The notes: generated from the letters alone by a model not told the origin. DNA of 64,000 bases from Sporolactobacillus sp. CQH2019 (GCF_028765345.1 NZ_JARAJZ010000002.1:253942-317941); one strand, 5' to 3'. Shown: positions 17,251 through 27,049, counted from the first letter of the stretch. Translations and numbers: made by a program.

Positions 17251-18507
17251 TTATCTGTTAATCAGAACATCTTTTTCATAGCGGCGAATTTCCTCAAGCC
17301 ATTCGGCGCCGACAGGAACATCGCTCTCTTGGCAGTAATAATCCCAGACGGCACCGAACGGATATGATTTCAGTTCTTCAGTCAGAGCCAGCCGTTTGGT
17401 ATAATCGCCCTCCAGTTCCGCTTTTTTCAGATCGTCAATAGGCGACAGGAAAGCCATCAGCAGGGCTTTCAGTGTGTCGCGCGCTCCGACGATCCAGGCA
17501 GCCAGGCGGTTGATCGTGGCATCAAAGAAGTCCAGTCCGATATTCGTTTTATCCAGTTCATTGTCGCGGACAAGGGAACGGGTAATCCGAATCAGCGCAT
17601 CGTCAAGAATGACCACATGGTCGCTGTCCCAGCGCACCGGACGGGAAACGTGCAGCATCAGCCCTTTGCCGAACGGCAGGAAGGCCGAAAATTTGTCGGA
17701 GACGTCTTCGGTCGGATGGAAATGCCCGGCATCGATGGTCCACAGTTTGCCGCGTGTCAGCGCATAGGCCTCATAAAATTCATGCGATCCGACCGTATAG
17801 GACTCCACACCTGTACCGAACAGCTTGCCTTCAACCGCCTCGATCGTGTAGGCTTCCGGAATTTTCTCTTTCATGATTTCGTCAAGCGAATCAATCAGGC
17901 GCAGACGCGGCGACAGCTTATCAATCGGATTGTCCTTATAGCCGTCCGGAATCCAGAAGTTGTTGACCGACTGCTGGCCTAATTCTTTGCCGAAGTATTC
18001 GGCGATTTTGCGGCTGCTTTTGCCGACTTCGATCCAGAAATCGCGGATCTCCTTATCGGCGCTCGCTAGTGTAAAGCCGCTCGCCGATTTCGGATGCGAG
18101 AAGAAGGTGCCGTTCATATCGAGCCCGACGCCCTGTTCCTTGGCCCAGTCGACCCAGGATTGGAAGTGGCGCGGTTCCAGTTCATTCAGATCCACCTTTT
18201 CATCCGTGTCGGCATAGATGCTGTGCAGCTGAACCTTATGCTTGCCCGGAATAACGGACAGCGCCTTGCTCAGATCTTTCTGCAGCTCGTCGACTGAACG
18301 TGCACGGCCCGGATAATTGCCGCTGACGGAAATGCCGCCGGTCAGAGTCTGATCCGGAAACAGATAGCCGAGAACGTCGTCGCCCTGCCAGCAGTGAAGG
18401 GACAATTTCACTTTTTTCAACGCTTCGATCGCTTTTTCTGTATCAACACCGATTGCTGTATAACGTTCCTTAGCCAGTTTATAGGCCTGAGTGACTGTCT
18501 CGTTCAT
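17251..18507 (-). CDS. rhaA: L-rhamnose isomerase
   Basis: A 418-residue protein of full family length that interconverts L-rhamnose and L-rhamnulose. Family segments seen: [28 protein letters not shown], the metal-binding region [14 protein letters not shown], and the C-terminal [11 protein letters not shown]. Metal ligands in such isomerases are Glu, Asp and His residues in these segments. GAAGGGGAG precedes the ATG at 18507. Between rhaM and rhaD in the operon. Confidence 0.96.
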   Translation of the reverse strand: MNETVTQAYKLAKERYTAIGVDTEKAIEALKKVKLSLHCWQGDDVLGYLFPDQTLTGGISVSGNYPGRARSVDELQKDLSKALSVIPGKHKVQLHSIYADTDEKVDLNELEPRHFQSWVDWAKEQGVGLDMNGTFFSHPKSASGFTLASADKEIRDFWIEVGKSSRKIAEYFGKELGQQSVNNFWIPDGYKDNPIDKLSPRLRLIDSLDEIMKEKIPEAYTIEAVEGKLFGTGVESYTVGSHEFYEAYALTRGKLWTIDAGHFHPTEDVSDKFSAFLPFGKGLMLHVSRPVRWDSDHVVILDDALIRITRSLVRDNELDKTNIGLDFFDATINRLAAWIVGARDTLKALLMAFLSPIDDLKKAELEGDYTKRLALTEELKSYPFGAVWDYYCQESDVPVGAEWLEEIRRYEKDVLINR

Positions 18508-18543
18508 AAAGATACTCCCCTTCTTTTTGTTGCATTCAGATGA

Positions 18544-18858
18544 TCAGTCAAGGTGAAAAACTTCGTCCAGATCCAGAGCCACCGGACTGTTATCCGGATT
18601 TGTTTTCATCAGCGGTTTCATATACGCCCACCATTTTTTGCAGATCTCAGTATCGGCAATTTCGTTGTACCGGGCCGCATCGGGTACTTCAAGATAAGCA
18701 AACAACTCACCGTTTTCTTTGTTCAGGAAAATCGAATAATTCGTCGCACCGTGATCCTTCAGTTCTTTTTTCATTTCCGGCCACAGATTGGCATGGCGTT
18801 TCTGGTATTCGTCATAGAACTCCTTATACAGATACATGATCTGACCGATTCTGGTCAT
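18544..18858 (-). CDS. rhaM: L-rhamnose mutarotase
   Basis: A 104-residue dimeric alpha/beta-barrel protein that interconverts alpha and beta anomers of L-rhamnose. It begins [19 protein letters not shown] and has the [12 protein letters not shown] and [10 protein letters not shown] segments of RhaM. The ATG at 18858 lies eight bases after AGGGAAGG, whereas the upstream GTG and ATG overlap that site, and the resulting length equals that of E. coli RhaM. It starts a few bases beyond the stop of rhaB, which suggests translational coupling. Confidence 0.94.
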   Translation of the reverse strand: MTRIGQIMYLYKEFYDEYQKRHANLWPEMKKELKDHGATNYSIFLNKENGELFAYLEVPDAARYNEIADTEICKKWWAYMKPLMKTNPDNSPVALDLDEVFHLD

Positions 18859-18863
18859 GAACA

Positions 18864-20318
18864 TCACCTTCCCTGAATAAACGTTTTATAATTTTCCAAT
18901 ACGTTGACGTATCGGCCTTTCTGCGGTTTATAAGTCTTGATCGCAAACGAACGGGCGACCAGTTCTCTTGCTTCAGCAAGATCCCCGATTTCGCCGGAGC
19001 TGATCATCTGCACAAGCAGATTGCCGATCGCCGTCGCCTCTGAAGGGCCGGCTTTGACCGTCATCCCCGCCAGTGTGCTCGTCATCTGATTGAGAAAATC
19101 GATATTGCTTCCGCCGCCGACAATATGAAGCACATGAATCGGATGCCGCACAATTATAGCCAGTTTTTCCAATTCGTTTGCATAAAACAGTGCGAGATTG
19201 CCGTAGGCAGCCGAAACCAGTTCACCCGTTGTCTGCGGAACCTTCTGACCCGTTTCCCGGCAATAGGCCCGAATTTCTTCGATCATACTGTCCGGGTTGG
19301 TGAAACGCTCGTCGTTAATATTGATAAACTGCTGGAAGGGCTCGACCTGTTCCGCCTGGGCGGCCATTTCGGCAAACGAATACTGGTTGTTCTGTTCGCG
19401 GCGGATGCTCTGAACGATCCAAAGCCCCATTATATTTTTCAGAAAGCGGTACGTGCCGTAAGCGCCCCATTCATTGGTATAATTTTCCCTGAACGCTTCC
19501 GGACCGTTTTCAGGAACATTCAATTCTTTTCCAAGCAGCGACCAGGTGCCCGAACTGAGAAACGCCCAGTCATCCCCCTGCCCCGGCGTGCCGACAACGG
19601 CCGATGCCGTATCATGCGTGGCAACCGTGATCACTTCACAGTCGGGAAGGTCGTATTGAAGATGCCATTTGTGACGAATCGGCCCGAGAATGCTTCCCGA
19701 TTCAACCAGTTTCGGAAATTGTTCCGGATAAACATTGACTTTAGCCAGCAAATCTTTGTCGAACAGTCCCTCACGCAGATTGAGCATCTGTGTGGTCGAG
19801 GCATTGGTCACCTCTGCCACGGCATTGCCGGTCAGGACGTAACCGATATAATCCGGAATCATCAGGATCCTGTCCGTTTTCTTCAGATCTTCCTTGTTTT
19901 CTTTATACAATTGATACAGCGTGTTGAGTTCGAGAAACTGAATGCCGGTTTTTTTATAAATATATTCTTTGGGCAGATCCAGCGTCAGTTCTTCAATGGC
20001 GTGGCGGGTTCGCTGATCCCGATAACTGATCGGGTTCTGGATCTTGTGTCCGTCCATGCCGACCAGAACATAATCGACGGCCCACGTGTCAATCCCGACT
20101 TTCGCCTTCACGACCCCTTGTTTCTTCGCTTTTTCGAGGCCGACAAATATCTCATGGATCAACTGGTCAATCGCCCAGTGATCATGTCCGTTTTCCTTTG
20201 TAAATCCATTGACAAAGCGATGAATTTCTTTCAATTCCAGCTTATTCTGCTCATTCTTCTGCCCCAGAATCAGCCGTCCGCTGGAAGCGCCGATGTCTAT
20301 TGCAATATAATCATTCAT
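18864..20318 (-). CDS. rhaB: rhamnulokinase
   Basis: A 484-residue FGGY-family kinase that phosphorylates L-rhamnulose at C1. The N-terminal ATPase motif [14 protein letters not shown], the [11 protein letters not shown] segment, [22 protein letters not shown] and the C-terminal [12 protein letters not shown] motif are all present. AGAGGTGATC precedes the ATG at 20318. Second gene of the operon after the transporter (57 bp gap), directly followed by rhaM. Confidence 0.95.
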   Translation of the reverse strand: MNDYIAIDIGASSGRLILGQKNEQNKLELKEIHRFVNGFTKENGHDHWAIDQLIHEIFVGLEKAKKQGVVKAKVGIDTWAVDYVLVGMDGHKIQNPISYRDQRTRHAIEELTLDLPKEYIYKKTGIQFLELNTLYQLYKENKEDLKKTDRILMIPDYIGYVLTGNAVAEVTNASTTQMLNLREGLFDKDLLAKVNVYPEQFPKLVESGSILGPIRHKWHLQYDLPDCEVITVATHDTASAVVGTPGQGDDWAFLSSGTWSLLGKELNVPENGPEAFRENYTNEWGAYGTYRFLKNIMGLWIVQSIRREQNNQYSFAEMAAQAEQVEPFQQFININDERFTNPDSMIEEIRAYCRETGQKVPQTTGELVSAAYGNLALFYANELEKLAIIVRHPIHVLHIVGGGSNIDFLNQMTSTLAGMTVKAGPSEATAIGNLLVQMISSGEIGDLAEARELVARSFAIKTYKPQKGRYVNVLENYKTFIQGR

Positions 20319-20375
20319 AAAACGATCACCTCTGAACTGAATCCATGCATTGGCTAAAACCGACCGGCCATTGAT

Positions 20376-21665
20376 TCAGCTTTCTCCATTTTTCCCGTAG
20401 CGTTCTTCCGTAATTTGCTGCAAGGATTTGCCTCGTGTATTCGGTGTCCAGATGACGCCGATCAGGAGTGAAATCAGCAGCAGGACGATCATAAAAGTCC
20501 CGGCGACCGTAAATCCGAGCGAGGTCAGAATGGTCGGGAAAATTATCGACCAGATACCGGCGCTGCCGCGGACAAGGAAGAACATAATCCCTTGGGAAGC
20601 GCCGCGCACATCCGTCGGGAAGAGCTCCGTCGCCCATAGAGCGTAGAATGCCTGGGCACCGATGCCTGCGGACACGCCCCATGTAACAACAAACACCCAA
20701 AGTGCCGGCCAGCTCATGTGGAAATAAGTCAGAACCACCCAGGAGATCAGAGCGAGCGCCGCACCGGCAAAGAACAGGGCGCGCTGGCTGACTTTATCGC
20801 CAAGCGGAACGAACAGAGCGTAGGTTGCCACGGCCGTGAATACCCACAGAACGGCCTGGAGCAGGTTAGCCTGAAGATTGGACAGCCCGCCGACCGTTGA
20901 ATAGACGTAAGGCATGAAGAAGCCCATCGCACCGGCAACCAAATTCCAGAACATATAGACACCGACCAGGAACAGCAGCGATTTGAAGCTGACAGCGTTC
21001 GCAAAAAGCCGTTTATAAGGATGAGCCTTTTTAACAGCATTGCCTGCAGCTTGCTTTTTCTTCTCTTCTTCCCAGATCTTCGATTCATTGAGCTGCCGCT
21101 GCAGCAGCCAGGCTATGAAGGCAACAATAAAGAGTGAGCCGAAGATAATTCGGTTGCCGAGCAGGCCGAGCGGCGAGAAAATAATACCGAGGATGAAGAT
21201 AATCGCCGGGCCGCACGACCAGGCAAACTGTGAAACGCCGATATGCTTTGCCCGGTTGGTTTCATCCGAGATTTCGGAAATATACGTCCAGGATGCCGGG
21301 ACGCCGATGCCGACAGCAACCCCGGTAATAAAGAATCCGGCCAGCAGCATCGGAAAGTTCATCGAAAACATAATAATAACCACACCAAGCATATAAACCA
21401 ACATGTTGTATGTGTAAATCAACTTGCGGCCGTATTTATCCGCCAGTCGTCCGCCGATCAGCGCGCCGACGGCCGATCCAAAAGCGTTGGCACTGATTGC
21501 GCCGAGCAAACCGACCTGAAGGCTGCTCAGATTCAGATCTTTCGCCCATAAAGTCAGGCCGCTGGCGCCGGCAACGATGGACCCCGAATCCAGATAGTTT
21601 GTTAACGATACCGAGGCCGTCGCCTTCCAGCTTTTCTTTTCCGCTACGACACTTGAGTCGCTCAT
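20376..21665 (-). CDS. MFS sugar transporter, probable L-rhamnose:proton symporter
   Basis: A 429-residue sugar-porter-like MFS protein with about 12 membrane helices, the GGRLADKYGRK loop motif between helices 2 and 3, and PASWTYISEISDETNRAKHIG in the middle of the N-terminal half. The ATG at 21665 follows AGGAGGCGG and is much better than upstream starts that would overlap the divergent AraC gene. It is first in the rhamnose operon, so rhamnose uptake is the natural role; the protein is not related to the classic RhaT family. A palindromic cre box lies 29 bp upstream. Confidence 0.85.
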   Translation of the reverse strand: MSDSSVVAEKKSWKATASVSLTNYLDSGSIVAGASGLTLWAKDLNLSSLQVGLLGAISANAFGSAVGALIGGRLADKYGRKLIYTYNMLVYMLGVVIIMFSMNFPMLLAGFFITGVAVGIGVPASWTYISEISDETNRAKHIGVSQFAWSCGPAIIFILGIIFSPLGLLGNRIIFGSLFIVAFIAWLLQRQLNESKIWEEEKKKQAAGNAVKKAHPYKRLFANAVSFKSLLFLVGVYMFWNLVAGAMGFFMPYVYSTVGGLSNLQANLLQAVLWVFTAVATYALFVPLGDKVSQRALFFAGAALALISWVVLTYFHMSWPALWVFVVTWGVSAGIGAQAFYALWATELFPTDVRGASQGIMFFLVRGSAGIWSIIFPTILTSLGFTVAGTFMIVLLLISLLIGVIWTPNTRGKSLQQITEERYGKNGES

Positions 21666-21693
21666 CAATTCCGCCTCCTGAAATGCCCATAGT

Positions 21694-21705
21694 AGTAAGC
21701 GCTTA
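21694..21705. promoter_or_regulatory. palindromic cre site in the rhamnose control region
   Basis: GTAAGCGCTTAC is a perfect 12-bp palindrome and the core of the CcpA cre consensus. It lies between the divergent transporter and AraC genes, 29 bp from the transporter start, where CcpA would block the rhamnose operon in the presence of preferred sugars. Confidence 0.6.
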
Positions 21706-21796
21706 CGTCTATTATTAAACAATAAGCACCGTTGTGGTACAATGACAATATCAAAGGTAAATAGTATCAAATAAACATAAACGGGAGAAATAAAAC

Positions 21797-22807
21797 ATGA
21801 ATAATAACCATTCAAAAGCAATCGCAGATAAATTGTTCAAATTCACTAAAATTGAAATCGAACAGATGAAAAACGGTACGTTTGTTCCGGATATCCCGGA
21901 TTCATCCACCCGGATCAAAAATAACAGGCTGGAATTGTTAAATAATTACTTTTTTAGAAAACAGAATATTTATATCAGTAAACACAACCGGTTTGCCGAT
22001 TACCCGCTGCATTCGCATCAGTTCACGGAACTCAACTATATGCTCTCCGGTTCATGCTGCCAGATCATCGGAGAGCGGCCGGTCACACTGCGGCAGGGCG
22101 GGCTGATCCTGATCGGCCCCGGAATCAGCCATGAAATTAAGGCTCTGGGCGAAGAAGATCTGCTGATCAATATTCTGTTCAAAAAAAGTGCGATGACCAT
22201 TGAGTGGCTGAACCAAATGAAGGAAAACCGCAGCCCGCTGATCCGCTATTTGCTGAGTCTGGAAACAGACAGCGGCGGCACGGATCGATACATTGTCTTC
22301 AACGGCGGTCAATCCGAAGAAATTCCGGCTGTTCTAAAAAATATGATTGCCGAATATTTTTCAAATGATACCTATTCAAACACGATGGCCGAATTATATT
22401 TGCCGATTCTGTTCACATCACTTGCCCGCGAGTACGGTCAATCGCAAAGAAATTCTTCCGAAGCGGCCGAATCGCTGAGCCGCAACAAAAAAATGATCCC
22501 CGTGCTGAAGCTGATCGAGGAAAATTATAAAGACATTAATTTATCCAAAGCAGCGGTACGGCTCGGTTATAACAAGACATACCTCGGCAACCTGATCAAA
22601 AAGCTGACCGGTGTGCCCTTTACACAGTTAGTTGTTAAGAGGCGTCTCTATCAGGCGCGTCTGCTCCTGAACACGACCGACCTGCCGATCAGCGACGTTG
22701 CCCAGGAATCCGGCTTTTCAAATAAAACTTACTTTTACAAAGTGTTCAAAGCAGAATTCGGCTGCCTGCCCGGCGAAGAAAAAAAGAATCAGCAGCTGCC
22801 CACATAA
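21797..22807 (+). CDS. AraC-family transcriptional activator of rhamnose genes
   Basis: A 336-residue protein with an N-terminal cupin-like sensing domain (about residues 55-140, ADYPLHSHQFTELNYMLSG and LILIGPGISHEI) and a C-terminal pair of HTH motifs (about residues 235-330, ending SDVAQESGFSNKTYFYKVFK). CGGGAGAAA precedes the ATG at 21797. It is transcribed divergently from the rhamnose operon and shares a 131-bp control region with it. RhaS/RhaR-like activation of that operon is inferred. Together with the DeoR gene this gives the locus two candidate regulators. Confidence 0.85.
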   Translation: MNNNHSKAIADKLFKFTKIEIEQMKNGTFVPDIPDSSTRIKNNRLELLNNYFFRKQNIYISKHNRFADYPLHSHQFTELNYMLSGSCCQIIGERPVTLRQGGLILIGPGISHEIKALGEEDLLINILFKKSAMTIEWLNQMKENRSPLIRYLLSLETDSGGTDRYIVFNGGQSEEIPAVLKNMIAEYFSNDTYSNTMAELYLPILFTSLAREYGQSQRNSSEAAESLSRNKKMIPVLKLIEENYKDINLSKAAVRLGYNKTYLGNLIKKLTGVPFTQLVVKRRLYQARLLLNTTDLPISDVAQESGFSNKTYFYKVFKAEFGCLPGEEKKNQQLPT

Positions 22808-22840
22808 ACCCTCTCCCTTTGCCGCGGAGAGATCCACATA

Positions 22841-22880
22841 AAAAAGGATCAGGCCGGGAAACTCCCGCCTGATCTTTTTT
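22841..22880. terminator. bidirectional terminator between araC-type gene and fucO
   Basis: Stem AAAGGATCAGGCGGG-type with its complement around a short loop (AAAGGATCAGGCC GGGAAACTCCC GCCTGATCTTTTTT), T runs on both strands. It serves the two convergent genes. Confidence 0.8.
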
Positions 22881-22896
22881 ACATCCGGTATGCCCG

Positions 22897-24063
22897 TCAA
22901 TCGTGAACGGCGGTCAACGACCGGTACAGATTGATGATGTCCTCTATGGTCGTATCTCTCGGATTGCCGCCTGTGCAGACGTCCATGAGTGCATCCTTGG
23001 CAATTGCCGGAATGTCTTCTTCCTTAACTCCGAGCTCCCGGATGTTCTGCGGAATGCCGACATCTTTGCCAAGCCGGCGGACGACAGCGACCGCCTGATC
23101 CCGTGCCTCTTCCAGCGGCATATCGCCGGCACCTGCCACACCCATGGCCGCCGCAATCGACCGATACTTTTCTCCGGTATAATCCTTGTTATAGTCCATG
23201 ATCGTCGGGAGCAGCGCAGCACAGGCGACGCCGTGCGGAACATTATACCAGGCGCTGAGCGGGTGGGCCATCCCGTGTACGAGCCCCAATCCGACGTTTG
23301 AGAAGCCCATACCGGCAATATACTGCCCAAGGGCCATGGCTTCCCTCGCCTTGGAATCTCCTGCCACAGAGTCCCTTAGTGAGCGTCCGACAATTTCGAT
23401 CGCCTTCAGATGCATCATATCCGTCATTTCCCAGGCGCCTTTCGTAATATAACCCTCGATCGCATGCGTCAGCGCATCCATGCCCGTTGCCGCGCATAAC
23501 GATTTCGGCATACCCATCATCAGATCGCTGTCGACAAAAGCGGCCACCGGAATATCATGGGGATCGACGCAGACAAATTTACGGTGATGCGCTTTGTCGG
23601 TGATAACGTAATTGATGGTCACTTCTGCGGCCGTGCCGGACGTCGTCGGCACGGCGAAAATCGGCACGCTCGGATGGCGCGTCCCCGGTTCGCCTTCAAG
23701 GCTGACAATATCTTCATGCTCAGGATTGGCGGCAATAATCCCAATCGCTTTCGCCGTATCAATCGATGATCCGCCGCCGATAGCCAGGATATAATCGGCT
23801 CCTCCTTTTTTAAACGCAGCCAGGCCGTCTCGGACAACTTCCAGTGTTGGATTAGGAATCGTCTGATCGAAAATGTCGTAGACAAATCCGTTTCTATCCA
23901 GCAGATCGGTCACTTTTGTTGCAACATTATATTTGATCAAATCTCTGTCCGTTACGACAAGAGCCTTTTTGAACTCGCGCTTTTTCACCTCATCAATGAT
24001 TCTTGTGACAGCGCCGCTTCCAAAATAGGACGTCTCATTGAGAATGATTCGGCTGACAGCCAT
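22897..24063 (-). CDS. fucO: lactaldehyde reductase (iron-containing alcohol dehydrogenase)
   Basis: A 388-residue group III alcohol dehydrogenase. The NAD-binding GGGSSIDTAKAIG motif and the iron-binding His-rich segment GLVHGMAHPLSAWYNVPHG are intact, and the sequence strongly resembles E. coli FucO. It reduces L-lactaldehyde from RhaD to L-1,2-propanediol with NADH, the anaerobic outlet of rhamnose catabolism. GGTGGAGGG precedes the ATG at 24063. It is divergent from aldA, the oxidative outlet. Confidence 0.9.
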   Translation of the reverse strand: MAVSRIILNETSYFGSGAVTRIIDEVKKREFKKALVVTDRDLIKYNVATKVTDLLDRNGFVYDIFDQTIPNPTLEVVRDGLAAFKKGGADYILAIGGGSSIDTAKAIGIIAANPEHEDIVSLEGEPGTRHPSVPIFAVPTTSGTAAEVTINYVITDKAHHRKFVCVDPHDIPVAAFVDSDLMMGMPKSLCAATGMDALTHAIEGYITKGAWEMTDMMHLKAIEIVGRSLRDSVAGDSKAREAMALGQYIAGMGFSNVGLGLVHGMAHPLSAWYNVPHGVACAALLPTIMDYNKDYTGEKYRSIAAAMGVAGAGDMPLEEARDQAVAVVRRLGKDVGIPQNIRELGVKEEDIPAIAKDALMDVCTGGNPRDTTIEDIINLYRSLTAVHD

Positions 24064-24263
24064 ACTGATCCCTCCACCTTGTTATTTTTTTCACAAAACA
24101 ATAAAATCATCTGATGATAAACAGAGATTTCCGGGAATGCAACATAAAGAAACCGAATTAATTATCATTCAACAATTATATTGCCCTGTTTTTTAGAAAA
24201 AATCAATATATTTCATGATTATGCAATAAAAATTCATTTTTAAAGTTGTTTTGTTTGTTTTGA

Positions 24264-24296
24264 TTTGTAAATTATGTTACGTTACAAAATGTAAAT
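24264..24296. promoter_or_regulatory. putative operator between fucO and aldA
   Basis: TTTGTAA at 24264-24270 and TTACAAA at 24282-24288 form a perfect 7-bp inverted repeat 11 bases apart. TGTAAAT also occurs as a direct repeat at 24266 and 24290. Direct repeats of this sort suit an AraC-type protein and the AraC gene is nearby, but the assignment is a guess. Confidence 0.35.
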
Positions 24297-24376
24297 CTCT
24301 CTTTGTCCATTGTTTGATCCAAGCGGGAACAACTGTACCGCCGTCGAAAAAATCCCGGATATTGAGGAGGAGAAAA

Positions 24377-25816
24377 ATGGTTACAAAAATACTGCCGTTT
24401 ATTAATGGAGCGTTCGTTGCATCTCAGGCTGAAAGATGGATCGATGTTGTCAATCCCTCAACCGAAGAAGTCATTTCAAGGATTCCCGACAGCAGCGCCG
24501 CCGATGCAGACCTGGCTGTCGACGCCGCTTATGAAGCGCAGAAATCATGGGAAAGGACACCGGCGGTCGCACGCGGCGACTATCTGCACAAGATCGCCGG
24601 CGGTATTCGAAAAAGGGAGGCGGAGCTGACCGATATCGTGATCAGGGAAGGCGGAAAAACGCGCGGCCTGGCAAAGACAGAAGTCCTTTTTACCGCCGAC
24701 TATCTGGACTATACAGCGGAATGGGCGCGCCGCTATGAAGGTGAAATTATCCAGAGCGACCGGCCTAACGAAAATATTTTTTTATTCAAAAAGCCGATCG
24801 GCGTGGCAGCCGGTATCCTCCCATGGAATTTCCCGTTCTTTCTGATAGCGCGCAAGGCTGGTCCGGCACTGGTCACCGGCAATACAATTGTCATTAAACC
24901 GAGTCAGCAGACACCGGAGAATGCCTATGTTTTTTCGCAGATTGTTGAAGAGACCGGCCTTCCGAAGGGCGTATTCAATATGGTTCCCGGCAGAGGCTCT
25001 GTTGTCGGCCGGGCACTGGCAGAAAACAGCAAGGTCGGCATTGTCAGCCTGACCGGAAGCGTCCCCGCCGGCCAGAAGATCATGGAGGCCGCAGCCAGGA
25101 ACGTTACAAAAGTATCGCTGGAACTGGGAGGAAAAGCGCCGGCCATCGTGATGAACGACGCCGACCTCGATCTCGCCGTCAAAGCAATTGTTGCTTCGCG
25201 TGTCATCAATACCGGACAGGTGTGCAACTGCGCGGAACGTGTTTATGTCCACAGCGACATCAAGGAAGTCTTTACTGAAAAGCTCGTCGCCGCCATGCAG
25301 GCGGTCAAATACGGCAATCCGTCTGAGAACGCCGACCTGGACATGGGACCGCTGATTGAGAAGAACGCTCTGGAAAGCGTTACCGATAAAGTAGACCGTG
25401 CCGTGAAACAGGGCGCAACGCTAGCTGCCGGCGGCAAACGAGCCTTCGACAGGGGCTACTTCTTCGAACCGACCGTCCTGACCGACGTCACCAATCAGAT
25501 GGATATTATGCGCGAAGAGACATTCGGACCGGTCATTCCGGTTGCCGAATTCTCAACACTTGACGAAGCGATCGAACTCGCAAACGACTCCGATTTCGGA
25601 CTGACCTCTTCTATCTATACAAAAGATCTGGAGAACGCCTTCATCGCCGTCCGCCGCCTCCATTTCGGCGAAACCTATATTAACCGTGAAAACTTCGAAG
25701 CCATGCAGGGCTTCCACGCCGGGTGGAAAAAATCCGGTATCGGCGGAGCCGACGGAAAACACGGACTTGAAGAATACTTGCAGACACACGTTGTTTACCT
25801 TGAAACGTCGAAATAA
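24377..25816 (+). CDS. aldA: lactaldehyde/aldehyde dehydrogenase
   Basis: A 479-residue NAD-dependent aldehyde dehydrogenase, the same length as E. coli AldA. The catalytic Cys is in NTGQVCNCAERVYV, the general-base Glu in SLELGGKAPA, and the cofactor loop is LTGSVPAGQK. It oxidises L-lactaldehyde to L-lactate. The ATG at 24377 follows TTGAGGAGG; upstream in-frame starts have no such site. With fucO it gives the cell two fates for the lactaldehyde from rhamnose. Terminator follows at 25854. Confidence 0.9.
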   Translation: MVTKILPFINGAFVASQAERWIDVVNPSTEEVISRIPDSSAADADLAVDAAYEAQKSWERTPAVARGDYLHKIAGGIRKREAELTDIVIREGGKTRGLAKTEVLFTADYLDYTAEWARRYEGEIIQSDRPNENIFLFKKPIGVAAGILPWNFPFFLIARKAGPALVTGNTIVIKPSQQTPENAYVFSQIVEETGLPKGVFNMVPGRGSVVGRALAENSKVGIVSLTGSVPAGQKIMEAAARNVTKVSLELGGKAPAIVMNDADLDLAVKAIVASRVINTGQVCNCAERVYVHSDIKEVFTEKLVAAMQAVKYGNPSENADLDMGPLIEKNALESVTDKVDRAVKQGATLAAGGKRAFDRGYFFEPTVLTDVTNQMDIMREETFGPVIPVAEFSTLDEAIELANDSDFGLTSSIYTKDLENAFIAVRRLHFGETYINRENFEAMQGFHAGWKKSGIGGADGKHGLEEYLQTHVVYLETSK

Positions 25817-25853
25817 GCAACTTACTATGCAGGCAACATGGCATCATGAGAAA

Positions 25854-25889
25854 CGCTGCTTCCATTATTCACGAAGCAGCGCTTTTTTT
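25854..25889 (+). terminator. terminator of aldA
   Basis: Stem CGCTGCTTC / GAAGCAGCG with a 10-base loop, followed by seven Ts, 38 bp after the aldA stop. Confidence 0.85.
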
Positions 25890-25904
25890 GCGCCTCTCTC
25901 TCAG

Positions 25905-26388
25905 AGATTTTTCGGTCGTCCGGGTTATCGGTCCGAAGCAATGGTTTCGGTCTTCTCAGCCGGTTTTTCGCTCAACTCGGACTCGGTTTCGGTCGGCACA
26001 GGCAGTTTTTCGGTCGTGAGCCATCCTTTTTCGGTCGGCCGCAGCCGCTTATCGGTCTGGGACAATGGTTTCGGTCTTACCAGCCGTTTTTTCGGTCAAC
26101 TTGGGCTCGGTTTCGGTCGGCACAGGCAGTTTTTCGGTCGTGAGCCATCCTTTTTCGGTCGGCTGCGACCGCTTATCGGTCTGGGACGAGGGTTTCGGTC
26201 GGCACAGCCGCTTTTTCGGTCAACTTGGGCTCGGTTTCGGTCGGCACAGGCAGTTTTTCGGTCGTGAGCTATCCCTTTTCGGTCGGCTGCGGCCGCTTAT
26301 CGGTCTGGGACGAGGGTTTCGGTCGGCACAGCCGCTTTTTCGGTCAACTTGGGCTCGGTTCCGGTCGGCACAGGCAATTTTATCGATC
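25905..26388. repeat. hierarchical 21-bp / 124-bp tandem repeat array (TTCGGTC core)
   Basis: The core TTCGG(TC), often after a T4-T6 tract, occurs at 25967 (TTCGC), 25988, 26009, 26030, 26051, 26070, 26091, 26112, 26133, 26154 and so on, i.e. every 21 bp with one 19-bp step per cycle. Five steps of 21 plus one of 19 make a higher-order unit of 124 bp: the marker GGCACAGGCA lies at 25995, 26119, 26243 and 26367, exactly 124 bp apart. Because 124 is not a multiple of three, no frame keeps the same peptide from unit to unit, which argues against coding. The array begins just after the aldA terminator and ends at the dispersed repeat. Confidence 0.9.
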
Positions 26389-26545
26389 GTTACCTTCGTT
26401 TTATCAACCATGGCACCCAATGACCGTTGCGGAAGTTTATTGATTGCGGAAACGCTCTTCTTCTTTCGAGAGATGACGGTCTCAGAAAGCAGTCGATCAT
26501 CAATTGACGGTACTGCAGGAAAATGAGCTAAAGAGATACTCATAT
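26389..26545 (-). repeat. dispersed repeat, copy 2 (head unit joined to the 124-bp array)
   Basis: Related to 8113-8280. Here the minus-strand frame is open from MSISLAHFPAVP through SAINKLPQR and VTIDK into the neighbouring array, where the translation becomes a run of heptads rich in DR and RPK. No ribosome binding site precedes the ATG, so translation is doubtful. The arrangement suggests a conserved head and an expandable tail. Confidence 0.75.
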
Positions 26546-26869
26546 TAGATAATCCGAAAAGGGGATCTTGCGGATTTCTGGCATTTCATATTGTTTAAAA
26601 CTCTGGATTCCCGAAAATCCAAATTCTATATCGGCATGATTGCAAAATGAAAAATTAATCACTAAATTTTCCCCCGAGTTTTACAATTGTTGATATGATG
26701 GTCACAGAGGCACTATCAGTTAATTCAATCGGCCAGTAGAATAATCCGGAAATAATGTGTATAAAAGAGATGATCTCAGTATGTATCATTGCCGTTATAC
26801 AGTTGAATGGAGATTAAGTTGAAAGCCTTATAATGTTATTACAAAAGGTCTACTAGTAGAGGAACGAGG
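26546..26869. other. upstream region of nanE
   Basis: AT-rich spacer with a perfect TATAAT at 26829-26834 that may be the -10 element for the small frame and nanE. Nothing else recognised. Confidence 0.35.
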
Positions 26870-27010
26870 ATGGGAAAATGTAATCCGGGATCTGATGGAT
26901 CAACTCTTCCCGAGCCGGCCGCCGATGGACCCGGTTCAGAAGCAAAAGCGGTCATCCGGCTAATGAATGATTGCCTGTTACGCAATCGGCCCGGTGCGGA
27001 AAATGAGTGA
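26870..27010 (+). CDS. possible 46-residue small protein upstream of nanE
   Basis: An ATG at 26870 behind GAGGAACGAGG opens a 46-codon frame, polar and Pro/Gly-rich at the start (MGKCNPGSDGSTLPEPAADG), ending 39 bp before nanE. No family is recognised. It could be a leader peptide or chance. Confidence 0.25.
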   Translation: MGKCNPGSDGSTLPEPAADGPGSEAKAVIRLMNDCLLRNRPGAENE

Positions 27011-27049
27011 AATTAGGACAGGTATTAATCACTGTTTAGGAGGGAACGT

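Noticed and set aside
25905-26388. CRISPR array
   Set aside because: Cores are only about 8-10 bp, the filler between cores is itself repeated every 124 bp, and no cas genes are present.
25686-26526. Long plus-strand frames across the 124-bp array, apparently repetitive Phe/Gly-rich proteins
   Set aside because: They are products of the repeat itself. The 124-bp unit changes frame at each copy, there is no ribosome binding site, and one frame begins inside aldA.
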